DNA of 64,000 nt from Bifidobacterium vansinderenii. GTDB taxonomy: Bacteria; Actinomycetota; Actinomycetes; Actinomycetales; Bifidobacteriaceae. Numbering within the stretch: position 1 is the stretch's first letter; each line of letters starts with the position of its first letter. Positions 27,711 through 41,238 of the stretch are shown one piece after another. The translations under genes were made by a program, and so were the position numbers. Below the pieces are notes generated by a model, which worked only from the letters and a program-made list of their open reading frames with translations, was not told where the DNA came from and did not search any database. Location of the stretch: positions 124,001 through 188,000 of the forward strand of contig NZ_NEWD01000004.1 of assembly GCF_002234915.1 (NCBI RefSeq). The letters run 5' to 3'.

Positions 27711-29960
27711 CTACTTTGTGGTGCGGGTGATGAGGACGGCGTTGCGGTGGAGGGTGTAGCCGCCGTTGGCGTTCGGCTCGCAGCGGTGGGCGATGATCAC
27801 GTCGCCGGGCACGGACTCCAGGGTCACGTCCTCCTTGCCGCGCGGCAGGTAGAAGTCGAAGCGAGTGTCCGCGGCCTCACGCACAGTGTGGAGGATCGAA
27901 GCATCGCCCGCAACGACACCACCGGAAACCACACCTGTAGATGCGCCGGTACCGGCGGCATCGGAAACGTCGACACCATCCTCGGAGTCATCTCCGGCGA
28001 CCGCACCGGCCGCACCAGCACCAGCAAGATACCCCCGTACGAAATCGCCCAGCGCCTCGCGGTCGAGGTCACAGCCCACGTAGTAGGCCTCGCCGTCGCC
28101 GTAGGCGTTGCGCACGAGCGCGGGCACGCCGTCGAGCTCCCACTCCTCGGCATCCGCGCCCTCGTACGTCGCAAGCACGGTCGCCGAATCCGCCACGGAC
28201 GTGACCACGTTGGCCCACAGGCGCGCAATCGCGCCGTTCGACAGACCGACCGCATCCGGGTCGCCGTCCACCGGTCCGAGGATGTTGAACTCCTCGGCGC
28301 GCACGCCTGCCACGTCGCGCAGCATGCCCGGATAGCCGCCAAGCGCGGTGTGGAACGTCTCATCCATCAGTCCGGTCGCATAGCCGATCACCACGCGACC
28401 GCCGCCGCGCACATACCCCCGTACGCGGTCACACGCAAACTCCGACAGGTTGATCATCGTCGGCATCACGATCGTGTCGTACTCACTCCAGTCGGCACGC
28501 AGCGGCACCACGTCGGCACGCACGCCGGCGTCGAGGAACGCGTAATACCAGTCGCGCACGTCATGCCAGTGGTTGAGCTTCATGCTGGGCAGGGTCTCAC
28601 AGCGGGTCATCCACTCGCAGTCGGCGTCGAACAGGATGGCCGTGCGAGAGCACCGCACCTCGCTCCCCTGCACGCCGGCGTCGGACAGCGTGCGCAGCAT
28701 GCCACCCAGTTCGCACACCTCGCGGTAGACGGCGGAATCCTCGCCGGCGTGTGGCAGCATGGCCGAGTGGAAGCATTCGGCGCCGGAGCGGGACTGCCTC
28801 CATTGGAAGAAGCAGATGGCATCGGACCCGAGGGCCACGTGCGCCAGAGCGTCGCGCACGAGCTGGCCGTGGCGCTTGCGCGAGTTGAGCGGCTTCCACT
28901 GCACGGCGGACGTGGAGTGCTCCATGAGGTACCAGGGCCTGCGCTGCGCGAATCCGGAGACGAGCGAGTCGGAGCAGGCGAGTTCGTCGAGATGGTCGCG
29001 GCCGGCGGTGAAGTAGTGGTCGTTGGACACGAAGTCCACGTCGTCGCTCCAGTCGGCGTAGTCCATGGTGCACTGGTCGGTGGAGACCATGAAGTTGGTG
29101 GTGAACGGCTTGCCGGGGCAGATGGCCTCGATGGCGTCGCGCTCGGCCTTGTAGAACTCCTTGAGGCAGTCGGATCCGAAGCGCTCGTAGTCGAGCATCT
29201 GGCCGGGATTGACCATGGAGTCACCGCCCATGTGACGCGGCAGCAGCACTTCGTCGAACGAGTTGACGTGCTGCGACCAGAACGCGGTGCCCCACGCCTC
29301 GTTGAGCGCATCGATCGTACCGTACCTGCGCTCGCACCAGCGGCGGAATTCGCGCAACGAGTCGTCGGAGTAGTCGTGACGGTTGTTCCAGCCGTACTCG
29401 TTGTTCATGTGCCAGGCGGTCACGTACGGATTGTCCTTGTAATGTTCGGCGAGGCGACGGCACAGGTCGAGCGCGTACTCGCGGAACACGGGGCTGGTGG
29501 GCCGCCACGACTGACGGGAGCCGGCGTTGACCACGTCGCCGTTGCGTTCGATCGGCAACACTTCGGGGTGCTTCTCGTACAGCCACAGCGGTGCGGCGGC
29601 GGTCGCGGAGGCGAGATCGACGGCGATGCCGGCGCGGCCGAGCTTGTCGATGATGCGGTCGAGCCAGTCGAAGTCCCACGTGTCCTCGGTGGGCTGGATA
29701 CGGTCCCAGCTGAAGATGGCGAGCGCGACGGTGTTCACACCGGCCTTGACCATGAGTCGTACGTCGTCGTCCCACACGTCTTCGGGCCACTGGTCGGGGT
29801 TGTAGTCGCCGCCGTAGGCGATGCCGCGGCCGTTGTCGGTAAGCAGGGCGGGCCAGCGGAAGGGTCGGCGCACGGCGTCGGGTCCGTGGCCGAGCGGCTT
29901 GTCGGCGGATGGCACGGGTGAGGTGGACTGTGCGAATGCGGCGGTGTTGGTAACGGTCAT
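27711..29960 (-). CDS. Beta-galactosidase, glycoside hydrolase family 42
   Basis: 749 aa. The TIM-barrel domain begins around residue 46 ([19 protein letters not shown]). The acid/base is E188 in HMNNEYGWNN and the nucleophile E347 in YLMEHSTSAVQW. A trimerisation domain and a beta domain follow. The C-terminal part holds a low-complexity Ala/Gly/Val/Asp insertion (about residues 653-695) not expected in the family. It cleaves terminal beta-galactosides, probably intracellularly since no signal peptide is present. It lies 153 nt downstream of the permease gene, so it is probably cotranscribed with it. Confidence 0.95.
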   Translation of the reverse strand: MTVTNTAAFAQSTSPVPSADKPLGHGPDAVRRPFRWPALLTDNGRGIAYGGDYNPDQWPEDVWDDDVRLMVKAGVNTVALAIFSWDRIQPTEDTWDFDWLDRIIDKLGRAGIAVDLASATAAAPLWLYEKHPEVLPIERNGDVVNAGSRQSWRPTSPVFREYALDLCRRLAEHYKDNPYVTAWHMNNEYGWNNRHDYSDDSLREFRRWCERRYGTIDALNEAWGTAFWSQHVNSFDEVLLPRHMGGDSMVNPGQMLDYERFGSDCLKEFYKAERDAIEAICPGKPFTTNFMVSTDQCTMDYADWSDDVDFVSNDHYFTAGRDHLDELACSDSLVSGFAQRRPWYLMEHSTSAVQWKPLNSRKRHGQLVRDALAHVALGSDAICFFQWRQSRSGAECFHSAMLPHAGEDSAVYREVCELGGMLRTLSDAGVQGSEVRCSRTAILFDADCEWMTRCETLPSMKLNHWHDVRDWYYAFLDAGVRADVVPLRADWSEYDTIVMPTMINLSEFACDRVRGYVRGGGRVVIGYATGLMDETFHTALGGYPGMLRDVAGVRAEEFNILGPVDGDPDAVGLSNGAIARLWANVVTSVADSATVLATYEGADAEEWELDGVPALVRNAYGDGEAYYVGCDLDREALGDFVRGYLAGAGAAGAVAGDDSEDGVDVSDAAGTGASTGVVSGGVVAGDASILHTVREAADTRFDFYLPRGKEDVTLESVPGDVIIAHRCEPNANGGYTLHRNAVLITRTTK

Positions 29961-30113
29961 GATGATTCCTTGCGATGCGAATACGGAAAAGATAAAAGAT
30001 ATGAAAAACGGAGGCGGGCGAGCGGAGGTGAAGGGCTCGCCCGCCTCCGAGGGGAGGGAGGGTGCCGGCCGTCGTCGTCAAGGCTCGGCGACGACCGATG
30101 ATTTGGTTTGCGC

Positions 30114-31673
30114 CTACTTGGCGGAGGCGGAACCGGCGGCGTTCGCACCGGCAGCGGCACCGGAGGCGTCGGCGGTCTCGGTCGCGTTCTCCTCGACCAC
30201 GTCGGCGTCCTGGGCGTCCTCGGACGTGATCTCGCCGCTGGCAAGCTTGGCCTCGAGCTCCTCGACGATCTTGGCGTGCATCTTCTCGTCGATCTTCACG
30301 GTGAACATGAAGACGAGGAGGCTGGCCACGATCAGGGCGAGCGGCGTGTAGAAGGCGAACATCTTGAAGGTGCGGATGTTGGCAGCGGTCATGTCGTCGG
30401 CGGTGGCGGTGCCGACCATACCGGCGGCCACGGCGATGAAGCCGACGATGCCGTTGGAGAAGGCGCCGGCGATCTTGTCGAGCATCGGGCGCACGGACAG
30501 GGTGACGGCCTCGTTGCGGCGGCCGGTCTTGAGCTGACCGTACTCGATGGAGTCGGTGAGGCTCAGGATGGCGGTCATCTGGATGAATGTGCCGGGGATG
30601 TAGAACAGCACGAGGGCCACGATCACGAGGGTGAGGCTCTGGGCGCCGATGATGAACATCACGTAGCCGGCGATCATGAACACCATGCCCGCGAGGTACA
30701 GGTAGCGGCGCGGGATGTAGCGGTTGAGGATCGGGTAGAGCGGCGCGGCGATCAGGCCGGTGATGATCGGGATCACGCCGGCGATGGAGAAGGCAGCGGG
30801 CTGACCGAGCACGAACTTGAACAGGTAGAGCAGCACGCCGGTGGTGGCCACGTTGGCGATGGCGTACAGCAGGTAGCTCAGGGCGACCCACAGCAGCTGG
30901 TCGTTGTGGGCGAGGGCGCCGAACGCCTGCAGCGGGTTGCCGTTCTCCTGGGCCTTGGAACGCAGGGCGCTCTCGTTCTCCTTGGTGCCGAACGCGACGG
31001 TGAGTGCGGTGAGGATGCCGAGCAGGGCCACGATCACGCCGAAGGCGGTCCAGCCGGACTGGCTTTCGGTGTGAGAGCCGGTGAACACGTAGCTGAAGTA
31101 GGTGACGATCGGGATGACGACCACGGTGATGCCGTTGTAGCCGATGGAGCCGGTGAAGGAGCCGAGTGCGGTGTAGACGCTGCGCTCGTGGGAGTCCTCG
31201 GACAGCGCCGGGATCATGCCCCAGTAGGAGATGTCACGCAGGGAGTAGAACACGTCGAGCACGATGAACACGACGACGAACAGGATGATGAACCAGGTCT
31301 CGCTCACGTTGACCAGACCGAACAGGCCGGTGTAGACGAGGGCGAGCAGCACAGCGGAGGTGCAGCCGCCGATGACCTGCCACGGGCGGAAGCGGCCGAA
31401 CTTGGTGGTGGTGTTGTCGATGAGGTTGCCCAGCAGCGGGTCGATGAAGATTTCGCCGATGCGGATGGCCACGATCAGGCCGGTGATGATGCCGATGAGC
31501 TTGGTGGCGAGCGCCTTGTCGACTCCGGCGAACATGGTGCTGGTCACGTAGACGACGAAGTAGGTGCTCAGTGCGTTGTAGAACGCGGACTGGCCGAAGT
31601 TGCCGACGGCGTAGCAGATACGGCGTCCGATGCCGCCCGACTTGGCGGCGGTCGGCTGGTTTTCTTCCTTCAT
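30114..31673 (-). CDS. lacS: GPH-family galactoside:cation symporter (LacS type)
   Basis: 519 aa with about 12 membrane helices (first near residues 18-40). IDPLLGNLIDNTTTKFGRFRPW is the GPH family signature between helices 2 and 3. The C-terminal tail is acidic and Ala-rich; the PTS IIA-like domain found in streptococcal LacS is absent. The start at 31673 follows AAGGAGA. It imports lactose or related galactosides. Its gene lies between the GH42 gene and the divergent lacZ, which fits lactose uptake and cleavage. Confidence 0.94.
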   Translation of the reverse strand: MKEENQPTAAKSGGIGRRICYAVGNFGQSAFYNALSTYFVVYVTSTMFAGVDKALATKLIGIITGLIVAIRIGEIFIDPLLGNLIDNTTTKFGRFRPWQVIGGCTSAVLLALVYTGLFGLVNVSETWFIILFVVVFIVLDVFYSLRDISYWGMIPALSEDSHERSVYTALGSFTGSIGYNGITVVVIPIVTYFSYVFTGSHTESQSGWTAFGVIVALLGILTALTVAFGTKENESALRSKAQENGNPLQAFGALAHNDQLLWVALSYLLYAIANVATTGVLLYLFKFVLGQPAAFSIAGVIPIITGLIAAPLYPILNRYIPRRYLYLAGMVFMIAGYVMFIIGAQSLTLVIVALVLFYIPGTFIQMTAILSLTDSIEYGQLKTGRRNEAVTLSVRPMLDKIAGAFSNGIVGFIAVAAGMVGTATADDMTAANIRTFKMFAFYTPLALIVASLLVFMFTVKIDEKMHAKIVEELEAKLASGEITSEDAQDADVVEENATETADASGAAAGANAAGSASAK

Positions 31674-35435
<3,762 letters not shown>

Positions 35436-35474
35436 GTCGACGTCCCCTTTAGAGGGTGCGACCCGTTCCCCTCT

Positions 35475-35587
35475 GGCTCCCCTCCATGGGAGGGCCGCCA
35501 AACGGCGGACTGAGGGGAGGGCTCAGCCACCTCCGTGCTCCCTCCAAGGGAGGGAGCTGTCACGCCAAATGGCGTGACTGAGGGAGG
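35475..35587 (+). repeat. Two family B palindromic repeats
   Basis: Units at 35475-35520 (GC stem CCGCC/GGCGG) and 35536-35587 (stem TCACGCC/GGCGTGA). Both are in the same orientation, immediately after lacZ and before the shared terminator. Confidence 0.85.
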
Positions 35588-35607
35588 ACCCCATACCATC
35601 CCATAAA

Positions 35608-35664
35608 AAATCGGCGCTTTACGCGGCCCCCGCCACAGCGGGATACCGCGTAAAGCGCCGATTT
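35608..35664. terminator. Bidirectional terminator between lacZ and lacI
   Basis: Perfect 19-bp arms AAATCGGCGCTTTACGCGG and complement, separated by 19 nt that themselves pair (CCCCGCCACAGCGGG). A-rich before and T-rich after, so it can act on both convergent genes. Confidence 0.85.
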
Positions 35665-35735
35665 CGTTTCCGCCTCCGCAGAGTAGAGAGTCGGCCGACA
35701 TCCGCCGACCGCTCCCCTATCGCATTACCGCGCGA

Positions 35736-36788
<1,053 letters not shown>

Positions 36789-36806
36789 TCAGTGCGCATC
36801 GTGTCA

Positions 36807-36825
36807 GTAAATCTATTTACTTAAC
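36807..36825. promoter_or_regulatory. Candidate LacI operator upstream of lacI
   Basis: GTAAAT-CT-ATTTAC (36807-36820) is a perfect palindrome and overlaps TTTACTTAAC (36816-36825), which is also present before lacZ. Size and symmetry fit a LacI-family site. Confidence 0.6.
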
Positions 36826-36878
36826 GATATTACCGCACAAATGCAACATTGTGATCGTGCAAAACACCCCCATACAAG

Positions 36879-36906
36879 AAAACCTTCCTCAGGAGAGGAA
36901 GGTTTT
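36879..36906. terminator. Terminator after the SnoaL-like gene
   Basis: AAAACCTTCCTC and complement with loop AGGA, then T-rich. It ends minus-strand transcription from the SDR/SnoaL pair and shields the lacI promoter region. Confidence 0.85.
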
Positions 36907-36957
36907 TCTCCGCGCTCTCCCAAAGAAGAGAACACACGACTCAGGCTTAGGCCAGGC

Positions 36958-37287
36958 TCAGGCGGGGCGCACCACGAGCTCCTGGATCTTGCCGTCGTCG
37001 TCCACGCTCTCGATCTGCGCAAGCGCATGGATGATCACGCCCGCATAGTTGGCGTAGAAGTTCACGGTGCGGCTGTTGACCATATGCGGATCACTCACCG
37101 AGAATCCGCCCATCACGAACTGGTTGTGGAAGAACATATCAACGGCCTTGTTGCCGTAGAGGAAGATATTCTCCTTGCCCACGAGCGAGGGGCAGTAGTC
37201 GAACATGCGGCTCTGTTCGGCGAAGCACGCACCGAGCGCCTCGTAATCCTTGTCCTGCAGCGCCTTGATGTAGTCGTCGATGATCAT
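36958..37287 (-). CDS. SnoaL-like (NTF2-fold) protein
   Basis: 109 aa, the usual size of single-domain SnoaL/NTF2-like proteins. It begins MIIDDYIKALQDKDYEALGACF, the helical start of the fold, and later strands include RTVNFYANYAGVIIHALAQI. The ATG at 37287 follows AGGAGA. The fold hosts isomerases, dehydratases and binding proteins; I cannot assign a catalytic pair. It is 103 nt downstream of the SDR gene on the same strand, so they probably act on the same compound. Confidence 0.75.
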   Translation of the reverse strand: MIIDDYIKALQDKDYEALGACFAEQSRMFDYCPSLVGKENIFLYGNKAVDMFFHNQFVMGGFSVSDPHMVNSRTVNFYANYAGVIIHALAQIESVDDDGKIQELVVRPA

Positions 37288-37390
37288 GAAGTCTCCTGTC
37301 TGAAGGTCTGAAAGGTCTGAAAAGTCGGGGAAAAGTCCCACAAGTCTGGGGAATAACGGAAATCCGGAGCGAATCCGGCGGGGAGACGGA

Positions 37391-38170
37391 TCAGTAGACC
37401 TTCTCGGAGTGGAGCAGCGCGTCGGTGCCGCCGTCGGCGAACAGCACCACGCCGTTGAGACCGCTGGCCTCCGGGCTGGCCACGAACGCGATCACGTTGG
37501 CCACTTCCTCCGGATCCATGAGCGGCTCCTCGCCATAGTGCGTGGGCACCTGGATGGCCTCCATGGCGGCGCGCTGCTCGGGCAGCAGATTGCCGGTCAT
37601 GGCGGTGCGCACGTTGCCGGGGGCCACGGCGTTGAGACGCACGCCGGAAGCACCCCACTGAGCGCTCATGCGACGGGCCCAGCGGGCGAGCGCGTACTTG
37701 GTGGCGGCGTAAAAGGCGTGGCCGCCGATCGGATCGTAGTCCTTGACGAGGTTGACGATGCGCTCCTCGTCGGGGTTGTTGTTGAGCATGCCGACCACGT
37801 CCATGCGGGCGTCGCCATGGGCGATGGAGTTGGAGGAGGTGACGGTGCAGCTGCCGTGCTTCTTCTTGAGCAGGTCGAACACGCCCTGGGCCATCACGGT
37901 GGCGCCGAAGTAGTTGAGGGAGACGATCAGCGGGATGGGCGCACGACCACCGGCCACGCCTGCGTTGCAGATCATGGCGTCGATGCCGTCGGGGTAGCGT
38001 TCGTGCAGCTGGTCGATGGCGTACTGGCGGCCTTCCTTGGTGGCCAGATTCGCGCTGATGTCGCCGTCCTTGAGATCGATGTTGACGACTTCGTGCCCGC
38101 GATTGCGCAGAATTTCGGCGGTCTTGGCTCCAATGCCGCTGGTAGCGCCGGTAATGACGTAAACGCCCAT
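37391..38170 (-). CDS. Short-chain dehydrogenase/reductase, 3-alpha-HSD-like
   Basis: 259 aa classical [11 protein letters not shown] at residues 7-14 binds NAD(P), CNAG is at 68-71, serines lie at 112-115 and Y154-x3-K158 is the catalytic pair. The pattern of early [10 protein letters not shown] and late [20 protein letters not shown] resembles the 3-alpha-hydroxysteroid dehydrogenase/carbonyl reductase subgroup. Acidic D32 after strand 2 (VNIDLKDGD) favours NAD. The start at 38170 follows AAAGGA. The substrate (steroid, bile acid or other cyclic alcohol) is inferred from subgroup only. Confidence 0.85.
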   Translation of the reverse strand: MGVYVITGATSGIGAKTAEILRNRGHEVVNIDLKDGDISANLATKEGRQYAIDQLHERYPDGIDAMICNAGVAGGRAPIPLIVSLNYFGATVMAQGVFDLLKKKHGSCTVTSSNSIAHGDARMDVVGMLNNNPDEERIVNLVKDYDPIGGHAFYAATKYALARWARRMSAQWGASGVRLNAVAPGNVRTAMTGNLLPEQRAAMEAIQVPTHYGEEPLMDPEEVANVIAFVASPEASGLNGVVLFADGGTDALLHSEKVY

Positions 38171-38404
38171 GCTTGTCCTTTCGCTGCCCGTTCCGCCAAC
38201 ATCACGACCATCGTGAAACGAAACCGAACAATGTGAGATTCCCTCCGAAAGCGTCACTGCCGGAAGGTGATTCTCACTGTACAGGCATTGGAATCATTGG
38301 CGTAGGAACTTGCCACGCTTTGCCAATAACATGTTCCCGCTCACATTTCCCATGTTCAAAATACGTGAGTGGATTTCAGCAGTCACGACGAAGCATTGCA
38401 CAGA

Positions 38405-38536
38405 TTTGGTAGTCAAAACGCGACACTGCACAAACTTGGTAGTCGAAACGCGACAATGTGAGCGCACACAGTCGGAGAAACTGTCTCATTTCGACTACCA
38501 AATTTGCGAATGTATCGTTCCGACTACCAAATTCGG
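38405..38536. repeat. TTTGGTAGTC cassette, copy 2
   Basis: Direct units at 38405 and 38434 (TTGGTAGTC followed by RAAACGCGACA), then GTGAGCGCACACAG, then inverted units GACTACCAAAT at 38493 and 38522. It shares order and spacing with the copy at 27429. It occupies most of the space between the SDR gene and the small membrane-protein gene. Confidence 0.8.
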
Positions 38537-38593
38537 CGCAATGGTGATCGATAGAATGGAATCCTACGTAATACCCGCATCAGGAGCAGTGAT

Positions 38594-39133
38594 ATGAGCA
38601 CGCCGAGCACATCCCCGGACACGCCAAACGCATCCCACACACCGTCGAACGCACTCGATATCAAAGAGTGGGCGGACGAATACGATCAGTCGTTCAAGAT
38701 CAAGGAGATTTCGGTCTGGGTCGTCAGAATTCTCGGCGTTCTACTGATCGTCGGCGCCGCGGCGATCGCCAGAACCAGCCCGGCACTTGGCCCGCGCACC
38801 TGGATCGCCCTATGCCTGGTATTCATCGGTCTGACGTTCGCCCTGCCCTCACCGTCAGAACGGAAGCCGCCACGTAATCTCCCCGACCCGTTCACCCCGA
38901 TTCGCAACGCATGGAACATGGACTTCGCACCCAACGGCGACCTGCCCAAGCCGGGTCGCACGGTCTTCCTGCATGCGTGGGGCGGGGATGGCCTGTTCCA
39001 TCAGTACACGCTGCTGCGTCGGGACCGCAACACCGTGCAGCTGTTCGACGAGCATGGCAAGCCCGTCCCGGTCGACGACGGCACCCACCTCCTCGACAAG
39101 GACGGCAACCCGACTCCGGTTTCGGATCGGTAA
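38594..39133 (+). CDS. Two-helix membrane protein of unknown function
   Basis: 179 aa. A hydrophilic N-terminus of about 45 residues, then two hydrophobic helices (about residues 46-60, VWVVRILGVLLIVGA, and 70-84), then a soluble C-terminal part of about 95 residues with WGGDGLFHQYTLLRRD and a final DGTHLLDKDGNPTPV. AGGAG precedes the ATG. I do not recognise a named family; it looks like a real, membrane-anchored bifidobacterial protein. Confidence 0.65.
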   Translation: MSTPSTSPDTPNASHTPSNALDIKEWADEYDQSFKIKEISVWVVRILGVLLIVGAAAIARTSPALGPRTWIALCLVFIGLTFALPSPSERKPPRNLPDPFTPIRNAWNMDFAPNGDLPKPGRTVFLHAWGGDGLFHQYTLLRRDRNTVQLFDEHGKPVPVDDGTHLLDKDGNPTPVSDR

Positions 39134-39498
39134 CGCGGCAACACATCATACGTCTTCGTTTCCGTTCCACCACACCAGCCGAACCCGCAGCCAAGTCAAC
39201 GCCTTGCTGCGGGTTCGTCATTGCGGCCGGACAAGCCCTCCTTCTGCCATGACATTCGTTACGACGCCTCTCTCCCGAGAGGGAGAGCACGAGTCGGTAC
39301 GGAGAGAGGATTCGGCAATTAGACAGTTGGGACGGACTGTGAGGAAGATTACAGGGGCAATCTTTGGCATGAAGTGGCATCACGCGCGGCACTCTTACTA
39401 GACTTGTATCGGCTTTGACGGGGACTTCCCGCAGAGACTAGGAACAGTGGCACCGCGACCGACCGATGATCGCACCGTGCCGTATGGAGGCAAGTGCA
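39134..39498. other. Gap between the membrane-protein gene and coaBC
   Basis: 365 nt. It holds a terminator at 39181-39216 and a lone family B-like head (CTCTCCCGAGAGGGAGAG around 39271-39288). The remainder includes the coaBC leader with GGGGACTTCCCGC near 39419 and the GGAGG site at 39486. No further gene seen. Confidence 0.6.
39181..39216 (+). terminator. Terminator after the small membrane-protein gene
   Basis: GAACCCGCAGC (39181-39191) and its complement (39206-39216); the stem continues with AAG/CTT around a short loop. Confidence 0.75.
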
Positions 39499-41112
39499 AT
39501 GAACGCCATGCTCAACGACGAATCGCACCACAACACCCACGGCGGGTCCGGCAACACCGGCGGCATCGACGAAGCCGCGCAGTCCGACGCCGTACGAACC
39601 ACCTCCACCACGCAGACCACCGTCACACAGACGACGACCCCGCAGACGACGACCACCACCCGAACCACATCCGACGCCGCGACAACTTCATCCCCCGCCG
39701 CGCAGAACCGCCGTCGCCCAACCTCCCATTCCCAGCGCCGCCATCACAAGACGCAGCGTCCGCTCCATATTCTTCTTGGCGTCACCGGTTCGATCGCCGC
39801 GTTCAAGGCCTGCCAGCTGGCGTCGAGCCTGACCAAGCACGGCTGCGAGGTGCGTGTGATGATGACCGCCGCCGCGCAGAAGTTCATCGGCCCGGCCTCG
39901 TTCGACGCTCTGACGCACACCACCACCCGCACCGACATGTTCCCCGCCTCCGAATACGCCGTTTCGACCGACGAATACGGCGACGCGCGCGTCGGCGTGA
40001 GCCACATCGAGGACGCCAAGTGGGCCGACATGGTGGTGATCGCGCCCGCCACGGCCAACGTGATCGCCAAGTTCGCGTACGGACTGGCCGACGACTACCT
40101 GACCAGCACCGTGCTGGCCGCCACCTGCCCCAAGCTGGTCTGCCCGGCGATGAACGTGCATATGTATGAGAATCCGGCCACGCAGCGCAACATTCGCATC
40201 TGCCGTGAGCTCGGCTTCCGTTTCGTGGATCCGACGTCCGGCATGCTCGCCTGCCAGGATGTGGGCAAGGGCCGCATGGCCGAGCCGGCCGACATCGAGA
40301 CGGTGATCGGCGACATTCTGGCCGAGACAGAGAGAGCAACCACGCCGAGCGGCAACGCGACCCCCGCAGCCACCGCGACCACCCCCGCAGCCGCTCCGGA
40401 CACCACGCCCTTCCTCAAGGGCCTCAACGTGCTCGTCACCGCCGGCCCCACGCAGGAGCCGCTCGACCCGGTGCGCTACCTGACCAACCATTCCACCGGC
40501 AAGATGGGCTACGCGCTGGCCGAGGCCGCACGCGATCTGGGCGCCACGGTCACGCTCGTGTCCGGGCCGGTCTCGCTGCCCGAACCGGAGGGCGTGAACA
40601 TCGTGCACGTGACCACCGCACGCGACATGTTCGCCGCGGTGTCCGACAGCTTCGAGCACGCCGACATCACCGTGATGGCCGCCGCCGTTGGTGACTTCCG
40701 AGCCGAGACCGCCAGCCCGCAGAAGATCAAGAAGCACGGCCGTACCACGCTCACGCTCGAGCTCGTCGCCAATCCGGACATTCTCGCCTGGGCCGGCGAA
40801 CACAAGCGCACCGACGGTTCGCAGACGCTGTGCGGATTCGCCATGGAGACCGAGCATCTGGTGGAGAATGCCGCGCGCAAGCTCGCCGAAAAGCACTGCG
40901 ACATGCTCGTGGCCAACAATCTGCGCGATCCGGGTGCCGGATTCGCCACCGACACGAACGTGGTGACGATTCTCACGCCGGCCGCCGACGCCGACGATCC
41001 CGCGGACGAATCGCACAACATCGCCGACATCGAACGCATCGGGCAGATGCCCAAGACCGAACTGGCGAAGCTGATCCTCGCCCGGCTCAACGGTCTGCGG
41101 AACAGGCACTGA
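39499..41112 (+). CDS. coaBC: Bifunctional PPC decarboxylase / PPC synthetase
   Basis: 537 aa. CoaC part: ILLGVTGSIAAFKACQLA (FMN site), PAMNVHMYENPATQRN and ACQDVGKGRMAEP (clamp with the catalytic Cys). CoaB part: VTAGPTQEPLDPVRYLTNHS and AAAVGDFRAE. Together they make 4'-phosphopantetheine from phosphopantothenate and cysteine. The first about 90 residues are an unusual Thr/Gln/Ser-rich, then basic, extension. The ATG at 39499 follows GGAGG; a start at 39466 is possible. First gene of the pantothenate/CoA cluster. Confidence 0.96.
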   Translation: MNAMLNDESHHNTHGGSGNTGGIDEAAQSDAVRTTSTTQTTVTQTTTPQTTTTTRTTSDAATTSSPAAQNRRRPTSHSQRRHHKTQRPLHILLGVTGSIAAFKACQLASSLTKHGCEVRVMMTAAAQKFIGPASFDALTHTTTRTDMFPASEYAVSTDEYGDARVGVSHIEDAKWADMVVIAPATANVIAKFAYGLADDYLTSTVLAATCPKLVCPAMNVHMYENPATQRNIRICRELGFRFVDPTSGMLACQDVGKGRMAEPADIETVIGDILAETERATTPSGNATPAATATTPAAAPDTTPFLKGLNVLVTAGPTQEPLDPVRYLTNHSTGKMGYALAEAARDLGATVTLVSGPVSLPEPEGVNIVHVTTARDMFAAVSDSFEHADITVMAAAVGDFRAETASPQKIKKHGRTTLTLELVANPDILAWAGEHKRTDGSQTLCGFAMETEHLVENAARKLAEKHCDMLVANNLRDPGAGFATDTNVVTILTPAADADDPADESHNIADIERIGQMPKTELAKLILARLNGLRNRH

Positions 41113-41238
41113 TCCGCGCACCGCGCCAGACAGACAGACCGTCCGAACCGGCACTGTCCTAGCGAACGCCAATATCGTCAAACACCCCACACACAAAACG
41201 CGCAGCAGCACAACGAGAAGTAGGAAAAGAGGAGAACA

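Noticed and set aside
27501-29921. 806-codon open frame antisense to the first GH42
   Set aside because: Shadow frame; the minus-strand GH42 has both catalytic glutamates and a full-length fold.
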